In this document: in pieces, positions 24,617 through 37,366 of the stretch
Layout: every line of letters begins with the position of its first letter
Numbering within the stretch: the stretch's first letter is position 1
Assembly (NCBI GenBank): GCA_026686845.1
Contig: JAIVEN010000021.1
Span: 10,930,001 to 10,994,000, forward strand
Length of the DNA stretch: 64,000 nt
Direction of reading: 5' to 3'
DNA from: Adenanthera pavonina
Lineage: Eukaryota; Streptophyta; Magnoliopsida; Fabales; Fabaceae
Translations under genes and position numbers: made by a program
The notes under the pieces: model-generated
Databases searched by the model: none
What the model was told of the DNA's origin: nothing
The model's input: only the letters and a program-made list of their open reading frames with translations

Positions 24617-24840
24617 CCCTCCGCTCTCTCTCGTTCTCGCTGACTGATTTTGCTTTGGAAACAAATAGGAAAGAAGATGGTTGGAGCACAATACAATAAA
24701 ATAAAAGTTAAACATGTCAAATAATATTTGCGAAAATATAGTATATAAAGTTCAGCACTGACAACGTGATTTAATTCTAGATACAGAAATTAACTAAACA
24801 CCTATATAACTTTTGATTTGGTAATATTTTCAGACTGCTA

Positions 24841-25363
24841 CGCCACTTCTGATTTGATAATATTTTTTTAATAAAAAATATTCATATGACTTACCTTTTT
24901 ATAATTTAAAAAATGGCTATGTGAATTTATTTATTTTTTAAATAATTTTTTAATTATTAGAATGTGAAATTTAATCAAATTTTTTATTCTTATTTAAATT
25001 ACCAATATTTTCAATTATACTCAGATAAATTTTATATTTTATTCATGTGAGCTTCCACTATTCTCAAATATGATTTTTTATGGGAAATATTTTTTATAAG
25101 GATATAAAAATATCTTTTTTTCATAAAATAATTATTAAGAAGATAAAAATTTAACTAAAAATGTAATAAATATTAATTAATAATTAATTATATTTATATA
25201 AGTCATATTCCAAATTTTCTCATCCGTAAACTTATATTATATACACATGTTTTATTTTTTAAATATTCAAATATCATATTCAAATTGCATGAAAAGATAA
25301 AGAATTCTTGTATACTATATTAATTTATATGATTGAAATTTAAAAAAAATAAAGAAGTCCAAT
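24841..25363. repeat. Left arm of a large inverted repeat
   Basis: The reverse complement matches 26295-26836 over about 0.5 kb at an estimated 75-80%. Matched strings include atttcccataaaaaat, tcttaataattatt, atgtgtatataatata and attggacttctt. See the right arm. Confidence 0.75.
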
Positions 25364-26294
25364 AATTATGTAATGAACTTCTTAACATTCTTTAAAAACT
25401 GAACTGAAAAAGTTGAATCCCTCCCTATTCAACTTCTTTAGTTTTTAAAAAAAAAAATTGTTGCTTTATTTTTCTTCAAAGTAAATTGAAAAAAAAAAAT
25501 TGTGTCTTGCATAGTTTCAACAGTGCGGCTAGCGATACTAGAGGAATTCCTTATTTTATTGCTCTTCTATTTAAAGGGTTGTTTCATTCATTTCTTTTTG
25601 CTTTTCTTCAGTTTTGCAGCTCTTCATTGCTACTCAGTACTCTATCCATACTTCCATCTTCATTTAGCAATTTTTGTTAACTTCATGTGTATTCTAAGTT
25701 TTATTGCCACGGTCTTATTTTACATTAAAACTTTTCTTTTCATGTGAGTACTTATTTTTCTCTTAATTATCAAGTTTTGTACAAGTAGATTTGACTAAAT
25801 TGTACACCTAAATAATTATATTACTTAATTTGTGCAGCATTATTCTGTTTTTCTTCTACGTGAGTCCTCTAGTTTCATTTAGTTTCCGTAAGAAATGAAA
25901 TATTAATTTTAGTAAGTATATTTATTTCTTTATTAATGCAATTTGTGATATGGTTTTTTCCTATTTAGTGTTAATTTTTTTTGTTGATATAAGATATTTT
26001 GTTTGATATAATTTAATTAATCATTAAAAAAAAAGACAAAGTCAAAGTCGCATGGATGATTATGCAGCTTTGTCTTTTTGAAATTAATAAGTCACATGGG
26101 TATTCATGTAACTTGCCTTTTTATTAAAAAAACATATATTTAGATTAGAAGTCACATATCTATCTGGTCAACTTGTAAGTATAAAGTCAAAACGCATTGT
26201 TACTAGTTGACTCTATGTGTTATATTTTGGTAAATATTGTTTGATATATCATATTTGGATAATTTTTTTTATTATATTATGCTCAAAAAAACCT
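25364..26294. other. Spacer of the large inverted repeat
   Basis: About 930 bp between the arms. It contains small overlapping open frames at 25486-25747 (64 and 81 codons, hydrophobic, no domain) and, at 26085-26292, a direct repeat of 26778-26972. No transposase motif is visible. Confidence 0.5.
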
Positions 26295-26836
26295 ATTGGA
26301 CTTCTTCATTTTTTTTTCTTTTTAAATTTCAGTCATATAAATAAACGTAGTATACAATGGTTCTTTGCCTCTTCATGCAACTTCAATGTGATATTTAAAT
26401 ATTTAAAAAATAAAAAATGTGTATATAATATAGATTTAGGAATGAGAAAATTGGAGACAAAACTTATACAAATATAGTTAATTTCTAATTAATATTTATT
26501 GCACTTTTAATTAAATTTATATTTTCTTAATAATTATTTAATGAAAAAAATAATTTCATATCCCTATAACAAAATATTTCCCATAAAAAATTATATTTGG
26601 AAATGGTAAAAGCTCATTTGGATTGAGTAGGAAATTCATTTTAATATAGTATGAAGTGTTGGTCATTTAAATAGGTTAAAAAATTCATTTAAATTTCTTA
26701 TTCCAGCAATTAAAAAGATTATTTAACAAAAAACAAAGGTAAAGTTACATATTTTCAAAATTATAAAATGGTAGGTCATATATATCCTTGGGACTTACCC
26801 TTTTATTAAAAAAAATTGTTAAATTAGAAGTCATAT
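26295..26836. repeat. Right arm of a large inverted repeat
   Basis: Inverted copy of 24841-25363. The pair, about 2 kb end to end, resembles a non-autonomous DNA transposon with long terminal inverted repeats (MULE-like or foldback). No clear 9-bp target duplication was found at the outer ends. Confidence 0.75.
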
Positions 26837-28386
26837 AGTTATTCAATCAATTTGTATATCCAGAATCAAATTACATTACTACTAGTTAACTTTTATTATT
26901 ATATTTTAGTAAATATTATCTTTCATATCATATTTCAGTAATTATTTTATTATATTATGCTAAAAAAAAACCGACCAAAATCGGAGGAAGACTGATGTTA
27001 CTTTGTACGTGGAGTACCAGGCATGAATGAAGAAGGATTACAAAAGCAAAATAATAATAAAATACTAACACCTTTTCTGACTTAATTACATAACATTCCC
27101 TCAATTTTGAAAATTATTTTAGTCCAATCCCTATTAGGAATATTCCTAAAAATTTTAAAAATATTATTTATTAATTAAAAATCATATTAACCTAAATTAT
27201 ATTTACCAGTTTATCCCTCATTTTATTAAATCTTATCAACATTCTTTTTATTTCTAGCCAAAAAAATTGTTATTTTTCTTATAAATAAGTTTAAATAAAT
27301 ATAATTAAAATTATAAAATTAATTAAATTTTTAATATAATACAAAAATATGAAAACATATGTATTAAAAATTTTCTTAGCTAACAAAAATATTTAAATGA
27401 TTCTTAAATATTATTTATATTCAATGATGATTAAGAGTTTTAAAAATTATATATTTTTTTGCAATTATAAAAATATTTTATAAATGACATCTTTATAAAA
27501 TTATCATTCCTTTTTCTCAAAGTTAGAATCTGTTTTCCTAAATGTTATAAAATGTTTTAAATTTATTATTGTTTCCTCTAAAAATTTAAGATTTAATTTT
27601 AAAGAATTTAGATGATAATTTCAGGAATACTTAATTATTTTTATCTACTTGAAAAAAAAATTAAATTGCTCTTGTTGTTTTAGAAGTTCTGTTGGATTCT
27701 TTGGTTGAAAAAGATTGTGGCTGTTTTGAGATCCTTATTTCTAGAGTTGCCTCATTGTGCTAGTGATTACCCAAGCTTACTGTTTTTTTCCACAAGATTC
27801 ACCCGTTACCCGTATTTAATTTCCAGGACTTGATTTTGATAACAGTGAGTGATTTCAAAGGATGGGTATTCCGTACGAAGCAATTTGTTCCATGTTGATG
27901 TTATATTACATATATACACGAACGAATCAAAGGGTTAGGCTGATCAGCTTCGGAGATGAATTGGACAGAGTACAATGAAAGATTAAGATTGGGCAATCAT
28001 TTTAGGGTTGAGCTGCACTGCACGTAGACGCCCCGGAATTCACAGAAGGGAAGGGATATATATAGCTATAATCTGATTCAAATGAGATTACGTGCAGTGA
28101 TCTTTAAAACCAAAAAACCAAGTTAACACAACGTATTTGGCACGATTGAATGAAGCCACCACTCATGCCTTACGTGAGAATTATTTTACTTGCTCCCACA
28201 AATTCGATTATTTTCCTTCTACTAATTTCAAATCTCTGATAATAAATGTTGGCCTTCCCAAGTGTTCATGATAATGAGGGGAAAAGGAAGACATTGCTGC
28301 AATGTTTTAAGGAGATAGCTGTTACACTCACTAGGGGCTAGCAGTTAAGAATCATGGTTATTACTCAATTACTAGTAACTATTATA
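26837..28386. other. Intergenic DNA, no gene seen
   Basis: A/T-rich. It includes the second copy (26778-26972) of the direct repeat at 26085-26292. The stretch 27700-28100 is less repetitive but has no supportable coding frame. Confidence 0.45.
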
Positions 28387-28592
28387 CTCCCTCCTTCCTA
28401 AATATAAATATAAGATACAGAGGAAGATGAATTTTATTTTTTCTAAATATAAGATACATATAGGAATTGTCTAGTGTATTTATGGCTTTATTTTTTTTTT
28501 TTCAATTTTACCCCACATTAAATATTAGTGAATTTCAAGAGATTATGGGGTATTTTAAGAAACTATTTTTATATATTTAGAAACACAGCGAG
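28387..28592. mobile_element. Stowaway/mariner-like MITE
   Basis: TA-flanked (28385-28386 and 28593-28594). The left end ctccctccttcctaaatata pairs with the right end read in reverse, ctcgctgtgtttctaaatat. It is 206 bp and non-coding. Confidence 0.6.
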
Positions 28593-29535
28593 TAATTAAT
28601 AACTATGGTAAGTATAACCAGTTAATGAGAAAAAAACTGAACCGTGGAGACAACAAAGGCTAGCATTTAATTTTCTGAGCACTAGAATCTTACGACAAGA
28701 TCAAGCAACGAAGGGATAAGATTTCCCGTGAACCTTAAATAAACCAAAATTGTTGCCAAATTCCTTAAAATTTGCCACGGCGAATTCAAGCATGGTTAGT
28801 GACGTTTCAATATTTTGAGCACTCCAAGGCATTCGAATTGTTTATTCTCCACAAAACAACTCAATTCATTTGCATCGGCGCATAGAGATCCTATTATTCC
28901 ACTTTCATCTTTTAAAATAGAGTTCAAAAAGTACCTTCTGAGTCCACATGTCTTCCAACAGCGAGAAGTTCACCACGAACTCATTATGGTACTTAGAATA
29001 ACGAAATATTTGGTCCTCTACTCTAGGTCATGTTTCGCATTATCCAACTTACATAAACAGAACTGTAGGCAAAGCACCCTAAGCCATTACTGACCGATGG
29101 TCGATTTATTTGCTTAATGTCAACACATTAAGGTTAGGAAGCCCCATCTCATGAATATATCTACATTTTTCCACAAGGAAAAGTACATCCGAAGTAATGA
29201 AAGTCACCCAGGGTTTTATCCATGGTTTAATAGTGATGGGTAATGTTAAATCAAGGTTTTAGCCTTAACCCAAATTAAAGTTCAACAGAAAATCATCACA
29301 AAATCTTAGTTCTTTTTCATGAATTTGAAAGCTAAATATCTGATAAGGGGCTCCTATTCCTCATGAAAATTTCAGGACAAACCACAAAAGTGACACACAG
29401 TTTAACTAAAAACATGCATAAAGACCATCGGCAAAATTACAGCTATCAGCTATCAGCCGACAAAGCTAAAAACGCTTCCAAAAATATCTGAGATTAAATA
29501 AATGGAAACAAACAAACGGCATACAATTGAGGCAA

Positions 29536-30808
29536 CTACTTTGGCCCAATATCCTTTAAGGAACAAATCTGCTCCTCCCCCATCGCGGACATGACACTAA
29601 CAACAAGGTCCTTTCCCTCAGCAAATCCTTCCTTGATCTGCAGAGAAAAATAAATGGAAAATCAATTAGGTAAAACAAAACAAAGACACATTATAAGGAA
29701 AGGACGGCTACAGTTAATATTGAAGTTCTAAACGTTATATGTTGTATATGTCCGAAAATATACATATATATAGTTATTAGTTGTTAATCATTTATTATTT
29801 ATATATTTAATATATTAATAAATACTCAAAACCTTTTACATATAGTAACATCCCAACAGAGCCATACGAACCTGAGTAAGCAGATTTTCATCGGTTGGAA
29901 GCCTTAGGTCATCCTTGGTATTCCCATTTTCGGTAAGCAGACTCACCTATGACATCATTTAGCAGCAAACGTACATTTAGAATATAGAAGCAAAATGAAT
30001 TGAGGGAATCATTAATAGTTAAAAGAAACTCACAAATCCATCCTCAGAAATATCAATCAGCTGATAATCAGTACGATTCACATGGGGAACCTGAAAAGAA
30101 AGATAAATTAGGATTTAAAAACATGTCGAAGGAAGACAAAAAAAACAGAGAGAGAGAGAGAGATAAAAATATTGAGAAAACGAAATCAAGCGCATACATC
30201 ACAGTTGTGGGAAGAAGGCACAATATCTTCAAGCTTCTTGGCGGAGAAAATATCAATTCCAACAAAGTGGCACTTAGCATGACCGTGCTTACCCGTCTTT
30301 GAAGTCGAAACTTCAACCACCTGTGACCAGGAAGCACATAAGTAAAACAACATTTATAACATAAACAATCAGAAACGCGAAGTCATTTCAGAAATTAAGA
30401 AACACAAATCATCAGACAACCGCACCTCTAACATCAGGAAACGACAAAATAAATTAATCATCCGTAAACAACGAACCATCCCATTAATCAGGACTAGATC
30501 TATCAACAGTTAGATAACGATAAATCAAATCAACCATGATTCAAAATCATTAAGTCAAAGTCGATTCATTGTTTGCGTCTGATTAATAGACGTCCTATGC
30601 ATCAAATCATTCCATGAAGAATTCTCCATGAAACGAATGCAAGGAATATAAAAGGGCAAGCAAATCGATGGTAAGAGAGAGAAACCTTGCAAGGCCGGCC
30701 CTTGATGACGATGTAGCCGTTCTTGCGGATGGTACCGGCTTGCTGAGGATAGGTCTTGGAGGCTCCGGCATCGGCCTTGGACTCAAATTGGTGCTCCTCG
30801 TCCGACAT
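29536..30808 (-). CDS. eIF5A: Eukaryotic translation initiation factor 5A (eIF5A), 159 aa, five exons
   Basis: Exons are 30686-30808, 30198-30320, 30034-30090, 29872-29946 and 29536-29637. All introns are GT/AG and all joints are in phase 0, giving 41+41+19+25+33 residues, the usual length for plant eIF5A. Exon 1 begins MSDEEHQFESKADAGASKTY and ends NGYIVIKGRPCK. Exon 2 carries the hypusination loop STSKTGKHGHAKCHFVG, with Lys52 as the residue converted to hypusine. The C-terminal OB-fold part includes LPTDENLLTQIKEGF and ends DIGPK. The protein binds the ribosome in the cytoplasm and promotes peptide-bond formation at stalling motifs and termination. It depends on deoxyhypusine synthase and hydroxylase, which are not in this window. 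The copy looks fully intact. A TATA-like box and CT repeat lie upstream. Confidence 0.97.
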
Positions 30809-30915
30809 GGTTGGACTCGTTGCCCTATGCAAAACGCACCGTATCTAACTCAACCGAGTCAGGAAGGAGAGACAGAAATGCAGAGCCCGAGGGGCGGAGA
30901 GGGCGAAGCACAGGC

Positions 30916-30947
<32 letters not shown>

Positions 30948-30963
30948 CTATATATACATATAT
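30916..30963 (-). promoter_or_regulatory. Probable core promoter of the eIF5A gene: TATA-like box and (CT)n patch
   Basis: On the minus strand TATATATAG (about 30949-30957) is followed directly by a (CT)n run down to about 30916. The box lies about 140 bp upstream of the ATG. Transcription would be expected to start about 30 bp downstream, inside the CT run, which is a common pyrimidine-patch arrangement in plant promoters. The start site is inferred. Confidence 0.5.
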
Positions 30964-31092
30964 GATTCAGGTATCATTGGGATATATCCGAAACCTAACC
31001 ACGTTTTCCATTTCAGTCTTGGAGTGGGACCAGAGGAGTTTCTGACCGTTGGATTCACTGTTGCGGTGACCATTGGATTCCTTTTAAACTAA

Positions 31093-31596
31093 TACAGCGT
31101 CAAAGGAAAGCTAACACCGGAGCCTTTCGTGCGGGCCCAAAAAGGAAAGACAAAGGACTACCCCTCCATCATAAATTAAATTTAATATTCCATAGCTCGT
31201 GTGTCTTCGCGATTCTAATTCCTCAATTTGCGGGGTTGTTCCGGCTTAATTAATTAGAGGCATGAGGATGGAGAGCTGAAAACTGTATCTACATTAATAT
31301 TTGGCGGTGCAATTTTTGTCCTAACATTTGATTAGTTATATTTAATATCATTTTTGTTTTAAAATATTAGTATTGTTTTTTGTGTTGAATACATATCATA
31401 AATTTTTAAATTTATTTATAATAAAATTAACTACTTTACAATATGAATTTTTTTACAAGAATAAAATTATTTAGTTAACTAATGGCAATTGGATTAAGTA
31501 ATACAAGACTAACACTCTTCAAATAAAATCTTAAATTTGAGTTTGTGTATAAAAAAACTATGGCATGAGAACTTGGAACATGATCTTATTTAAATA
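31093..31596. other. Intergenic DNA upstream of eIF5A
   Basis: Contains the outer promoter of the eIF5A gene and A/T-rich filler. No gene seen. Confidence 0.4.
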
Positions 31597-31871
31597 CTCC
31601 ATCTATCTCATTTTATTTTTTATTTTAAAAAATTTTAAATGTTTCAATTTATTTACCATTTTATATTATTAATGGAGTATTAATTATCCTTTTTACTATT
31701 TTACCATTTATTAAAAATAATGGTAGATAGAATATAAATTATCTTTTAGTATTTAATGCAAGAATATTTTGGTAAATTATCATTAAATTTTATTATAATT
31801 TATGTTATTTAATAGTTTTATTAGTTTGTGTGAAAAACCCTAAAATGACAAATAAAATGGAATGAAGGGAA
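31597..31871. mobile_element. Stowaway/mariner-like MITE
   Basis: TA-flanked (31595-31596 and 31872-31873). The left end ctccatctatctcattttat pairs with the right end in reverse, ttcccttcattccattttat. 275 bp, non-coding. Confidence 0.62.
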
Positions 31872-32729
31872 TACAAAATTAGTGATGTTTGTCACCAAAA
31901 AAATGTTTAGTTGCTTCCATTATAATATTAAAAATAATATTAAGAACTGGACTTACATACATTCTTTATATAGTTATTATTAAAATAAAAAATTGTAATT
32001 GAAATATGATAAATGTATTGCATATGTTTATCATCAACATCAATATATATAATAAAATATATAATGAATTATATTATTCACAAACCATTAATAGTATAAC
32101 TTATTACATAAATTATGTGTAATATTGAAAAATAATTTTAGAACATTTGTTATCTTTTAATTAAAAAATATATAGTTGAAAAATAATTTTATTTAATGTT
32201 TAAATTCAACCAAATTTTCTTTATTCTTACATAAAATGTAAAAGAATAATTAGTTGAACTATATCAACAAAGCTCGTCACAATTGATAGATAATGTTATC
32301 TCTTAATTATATTGTCATAGATTTAATTTCTGGTCAAGTATATAAAAAATATTTTGTTGAGAAAAACAAAACTTATTTTAATAATTTCTATGCTTTAAAA
32401 AGATTAGTTTTTTTTTTTACAAAAAATAATAGTTGGTTTCTGGAACAATACTTAGTTGTATATAATAATTTTTTTCTTTTGTTCACAGCTGTGGTAATTT
32501 CTTTATGGCTAATACGTGCAGCTTTTTTGTGATTCAAATACTAATTAAGAGAGGTTAAATTACAAGAAAAACAAAATTCAAACTAATAATAATCATTCGA
32601 TTTCCTGTTTAAACATAACAACAGTCCATAAGATCAATTTAAGAGCCTCATTCAAAATTACTCAACGCTCCCATTATATTCTACATCAAATTTAGATCCA
32701 AATTACCTCCCCAAGAGGATAATAACAAG

Positions 32730-33958
32730 TCAAAAATCGGGGACTTGAATGGCTGGACGAGGCAGATCATAGGCATCTTTGGGCCTACATTTCTTGACCC
32801 CGGAAGCAGAGAAGCAAACCTTATCAGACTTGTAGCTCTCCACTGAAACACAGGACACCTTCACCCACACCACCACCTTCGTCTTCATTCCCTCCAGAAC
32901 GGTGAGTTTGCCCTTCGACAAGGTGGCCTTCACCCGAGTGGAGTACCTCAGCATGGACGAGTCCTTGAAGCTCACCTCACATGGATAGGGAAGGTGCACT
33001 ATCAGCTTCCCTTTGGATTCCTCAAACTCGTAACACTTTGTGTTGCTTGGGAACAAACCTGCTGGCAGATTGTGCTCTCTTAGAACTTCTCCTATCGCCT
33101 TCGTTTGCTTCCCTTAATTAGTTAATTCATCCCCAAAAATGTTACCAACACAACAGCTCTGATCAGCTCAGGATAAACATGTTTAAGCATTCAAGGACGG
33201 AACATGTAATGAAACACTCCTTCAAATCCTTCTAATAGAAGAATTTGAGAGGTAATTTTTTTGTTCTATTTATAAGAAAGATAGTCCTATTGTCTAATGC
33301 ATTTATCAGTTTGTTTCGTTACTATTTTCATTCAAGAAAAAAGAGGCCGTGATTTTTTTTTCATGAAAGATGAGTCTATTAAGCACTTTATAAGGGCATT
33401 TTTTGCAAAAATTTTTAGATTCGCAACATATTAAATACACTTAACTAATTTTACCTATTTTTTTCTAATCTCAATGAAGTAGTTATTTGGCTTTTATAAA
33501 ATGGACATGGGGTAGTAATACTAACACTGGAACGATCAAGTTCAGAATGTTGTGAACGTAGAAGAGTACCTTTGAGCTTGTTGAGGAAACATTTTGCCTT
33601 CTCTTCGACAGAATTCGAGAGAGACTGAGAGAAATTGCAATCACACGGGCTCAGAATAACAGTTTACAGTAATTACATAAATGGATAACACTGGGGAAAG
33701 AAGCGCATTTTAGTTAGTTGAATGAAGATCCAAGAAACACAGATTAACGATGATATATATGCTGAGAGAGTAAAGAAATTGGAACAACAGAACCAAACAG
33801 GAAATCCAGATTTGAAGGGTAGCTTGTGAGATTATATATGAACACGGAGTGAGAAAGAGGAAGGAACTTACAGAAATGTCATGGGAAATGTTGGAGATTT
33901 CTTGCTTGGCTTTCTTGGAGATCCAAAAGCTCCCCACTGTTGTAACAGCTTTCTCCAT
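32730..33958 (-). CDS. DUF538 family protein, 174 aa, three exons
   Basis: Exons are 33872-33958, 33570-33624 and 32730-33112, with GT/AG introns and frame kept (525 nt). The N-terminus is MEKAVTTVGSFWISKKAKQE. The conserved DUF538 core then follows: AIGEVLREHNLPAGLFPSN, CYEFEESKGKLIVHLPYPCE, a central LRYSTRVKATLSKGKLT and VSCVSVESYKSDKVCFSA, ending PRPAIQVPDF. Length and order match the short, cytosolic-type members that lack a signal peptide. DUF538 proteins are plant-specific beta-rich proteins. Some have been linked to stress responses and some proposed to resemble lipid-binding or permeability-increasing folds, but the biochemical role is not settled. The start is the first ATG of an exon whose donor (TCT/GTAAG) is strong. 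No oddities were seen. Confidence 0.93.
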
Positions 33959-35302
33959 TTTTTCCCTTCTCCTTCCTACTTTCTCTTGTTATAAATTTTG
34001 AACCATGCCAGAGCAGACAGTGGAACCACTTACATGTATTTTATTAAAGGTATTCGCCCCTCTTTATTAAATTTGAAATTGATGTAAAAGTTGGAAATTT
34101 ACTACCCCAATATCATTTATCCATAAATGACGTCAAAGCGCTTATCACAAGATAATTAATTATAGAGCTTTCTCGTTTTTAAATGGATATTACTGGTAGG
34201 AAGTAATATCATCAAGTTTTGTCTTAAACTAAGTATTCTATTCTGGACAATTTTAGAAGCATGCCCCACAGGTTCATACAAAAATTGAGTAATCCTACAA
34301 GACAATATTAGGAAATATACTAGTCTAATTAAGAAATGAGGAAGCCTATTTAAAGAATTGTTGGGAGTCATATACGATGTTCCCAAAAACAAAACTAAAA
34401 AAAAAAACTCAACATAATAAAAGATAATATATATATATATATATATGATAATAAAATTATGTTAGTGAACGTGAAAATATATATAGAAATATTTCTGTGT
34501 ATGATTAACGTAAATTTGTAGTTAGCTACTTAGCTTACCTTGTAAACTAAATTTTAATTTCTATGGTTACAAATTTTTGAAAGGGTTGGGTGATACTTCA
34601 CATTCAAGTATCACAGTTTTAATGGGAGAGATGTAAACTTCATTATCCTTCAATAATGACACCACACCTTCTTTGACAATTTACTATATACCTTCCTTCA
34701 AGTTAGGATTTGAAATGAATGTTACTTTTTCTTTTTATGATGGACGTAAATATTCTTTCTTATGATATTATCACATGAACAATCATGATATCCACTTCTA
34801 TCCTCTCTCTCTCTCTATATATATATATATATGAAAACAACTAAAGTTGCTTTTTAAGTAAGTTTACTCTATAGTAATCATGGTTAAGCAGTTGCCGTCT
34901 TCTTAACTTGATAGGTTTAAAATTTAATTTGAATTTCTTACCTTCTCAAAAATAAACCTACTCATAAAAATATATAGTAAGCATAAAATTAAGATGTGAG
35001 TGCTGTATAAAGTTAAATTTTCTTGTTTCGTTATCTAGTACATAAATATAAGAATGTGAAGATTCAATTTGAAGCAAAATTTGAATTAAAAAGTATGGAT
35101 AAAAATATGAAGGAAAAATGAGCCTTTTTTTTTTTCAAATGAACTTACACAAAAGGAAGGATTAGCCTTAATTAAAAAGTTTATTCTAAGGTAATAGGCG
35201 TCGCTCAAAATTGGCTAATCAGAATAAGGCTAATAAAATTTATACGGGAAAACTAATGTTTTAGATGCTGGGGCGCGATTCACCGCCAAACCGAGAGAGA
35301 AG
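33959..35302. other. Intergenic DNA, no gene seen
   Basis: Includes the presumed promoter of the DUF538 gene on its left and simple repeats: (TA)n about 34427-34446, and (CT)n then (AT)n about 34802-34832. Confidence 0.4.
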
Positions 35303-35760
35303 ATGAACGCTTTGAAGCTCGTTAGGGTCGAATACCAAATCCAAATCTCTATTCTTAGAACATCATCAGGTGATTCTCTGGTAGCTCAACCCCACAAAGT
35401 GCAATCTCGCTTTTGGTTGAAATGTTGTACTCGGTCAGGGACTCAATAGTGAATTGGGTCTTGAAATGTTATGATCCAAATGCATGTGAATTGTGGGCGT
35501 CTGAGTGAAGCAAGGAGAGTGTTTGATGGTGTCTTGGAATTTGATGTTGTGGCCTAGAACTCAAAGATCGATTATGGGCCTCGCTTAATCTCGGGAAATT
35601 GAGGAGACCAAGAATGTGTTTGATAAAATGCTCACAAGAACTTGAGTTACGTGGAATTAATTGTATGATTACTGGAGTGTGCAAGGAATGGGAATAATGG
35701 AGGCATGGCTTTAGAGCTTTTTCAGGAAAAAGGGATTCAGCCTGGTGAGTTAAATCCAAG
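35303..35760 (+). pseudogene. Decayed pentatricopeptide-repeat (PPR) gene fragment
   Basis: Reading from about 35480, the plus strand gives MHVNCGRLSEARRVFDGV then EFDVVA and a stop where a Trp codon is expected (DVVAW-type motif). About 130 bp later comes ETKNVFDKMLTRT, a stop, then VTWN. These are the A.R+FD.M....D.V.WN signatures of PLS-class PPR motifs, so about two repeats are recognisable. An ATG at 35303 opens a possible N-terminal stretch (MNALKLVRVEYQIQISILRT). Several stops and frameshifts make it a pseudogene. It is not an obvious copy of the intact PPR gene at 58622. Confidence 0.7.
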
Positions 35761-35919
35761 TGATTCTTCTTCTAGTGGTTAGTGGTTAGATTACGATACT
35801 TTTATCAAATGTTATCTTCAGCTGTATCGAATCAATTTGAAGAGGCAATGGATTAATGGAGGAAAGGCTTTTCTTCGTACGTACACGTCACATCTTCCTC
35901 TTTATGTTCACTTTTCCAG

Positions 35920-35921
<2 letters not shown>

Positions 35922-35955
<34 letters not shown>
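35922..35955. repeat. (TA)n microsatellite
   Basis: About 17 TA units without interruption. Likely variable in length between individuals. Confidence 0.9.
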
Positions 35956-35957
<2 letters not shown>

Positions 35958-35960
35958 TGT

Positions 35961-36960
35961 ATCATTTGGCTGCCAAACCTCACTCACCTGCATTCTTGCC
36001 ACATCTTTTTCCTCCACTTTGGTAGCTGCAGGATTTTCTTCTAAAGTTTTGTAAATACTACGTATATATGTGGAGTAACGATTTAAACTTAGCAAATTGG
36101 TTGGGATAGTTTCTAAAAATTTTTCCCTAATACTTGAAAATTCTACTTATCCTTTTAAGCATATTGAAATTATATAAAAAAATTATTGAAAGAATAAAAG
36201 CAGACTGCATCATAGAATCCAAGAGAAAATACATTATTTATTGCTTATGAATAATGCAACGTCTTCTAATTTTTATTTCTTACATGGAATATCCGGAATG
36301 GATATTGTTGATGAATTGGGGGCAGTTGGAAATTTTAATCTGAGACCTCCAAAATGCAATTTTGTAAAGCCCAGATAGTCAACTTCTACTTTCATTAACC
36401 ACTGCCCACACCTATTTTATTTGTGTGTGAAGTGTTATGTTACTATCAGTTGCTCCATATTTCCAAAGATATGTTGAAGAATGCCAACTCATTCATTTGT
36501 CATATGCTGTTTAACGTTTACATTGATTGAAATATGGAATTTTCTTTTTGGAATTTTTTTTCCGGATTTTTTTCCTTTTTTCTTTTTTTGGAATCACAGC
36601 GGGGCAGAAGGCCAGATACAGACACCTACTGACCTACATTAGCACGAAGTCAGCCTGGACCCGGAGCAGGAGCATATGCCACGGATTGAGATATTGATTT
36701 AAAATATACGTTTTTTAAAATCAAAATAAGGTTTTGACATTTCATCAAAAATGAAAAATCCAAGAAATTGATGGGCCCAGTCTGTGAGGCAGGTAGAGAG
36801 GCATGAGCATGACATGTCCAAGTCCAAACAAGATAAAAATTTTCAGGCAAGCCCATAACAGAAACTGAAAGATGTGTACCTTCGATACCGTCGAGGAAGA
36901 ATCTAATATAATATTAGATATATAGTATCCATCCACACAGCCTCCTGACAATTAAATTGC
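35961..36960. other. Intergenic DNA upstream of the WEB-like gene
   Basis: No coding frame is supported. The presumed promoter of the gene at 37367 lies in the right part. Confidence 0.4.
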
Positions 36961-37058
36961 CCATTCTCGTTATACCCAAGAAAACACAATAACTACAACC
37001 CCGTAATAATCCCACTTTCTCTGCTTCTTCCCGGCAGCATTATATCACGAAAACTCAG

Positions 37059-37324
37059 GTATCTTTTCATCTTGCTCATCTTATAGATTAAACATTCATT
37101 TTTTGTGTAAGTAGCTAGCTGTAATTATAGTGCATGTTGCTGCAGAACCTTGCACCTTCCTTGTGTAGGAAAAAAGATTCAAATTTTCTGGTGATCAGTT
37201 CTATCCTTGATGCTCTCTTTTGTGTCTTTGTGTCTGTGCAAACGCATTACTGCTTCAAAGCCATTATGTATGCCCCAACTGGATTTGGACTCTGATATCT
37301 CTGTGTGATTTTCCAATGTTACAG
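37059..37324 (+). other. Probable 5' UTR intron of the WEB-like gene
   Basis: A donor, AAACTCAG/GTATC, at 37058/37059 and an acceptor, CCAATGTTACAG/ATTG, ending at 37324 flank a T-rich segment immediately upstream of the coding exon. The leader exon would be in about 36960-37058. Inferred from splice signals only. Confidence 0.4.
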
Positions 37325-37366
37325 ATTGTATCCCGGCTAGTTTAGGGGTTTCTGCTTGGCGAAGTT

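Noticed and set aside
28815..29093. 92-codon plus-strand open frame
   Set aside because: No recognisable domain, no splice context and no conserved motif. Listed only as a possible frame.
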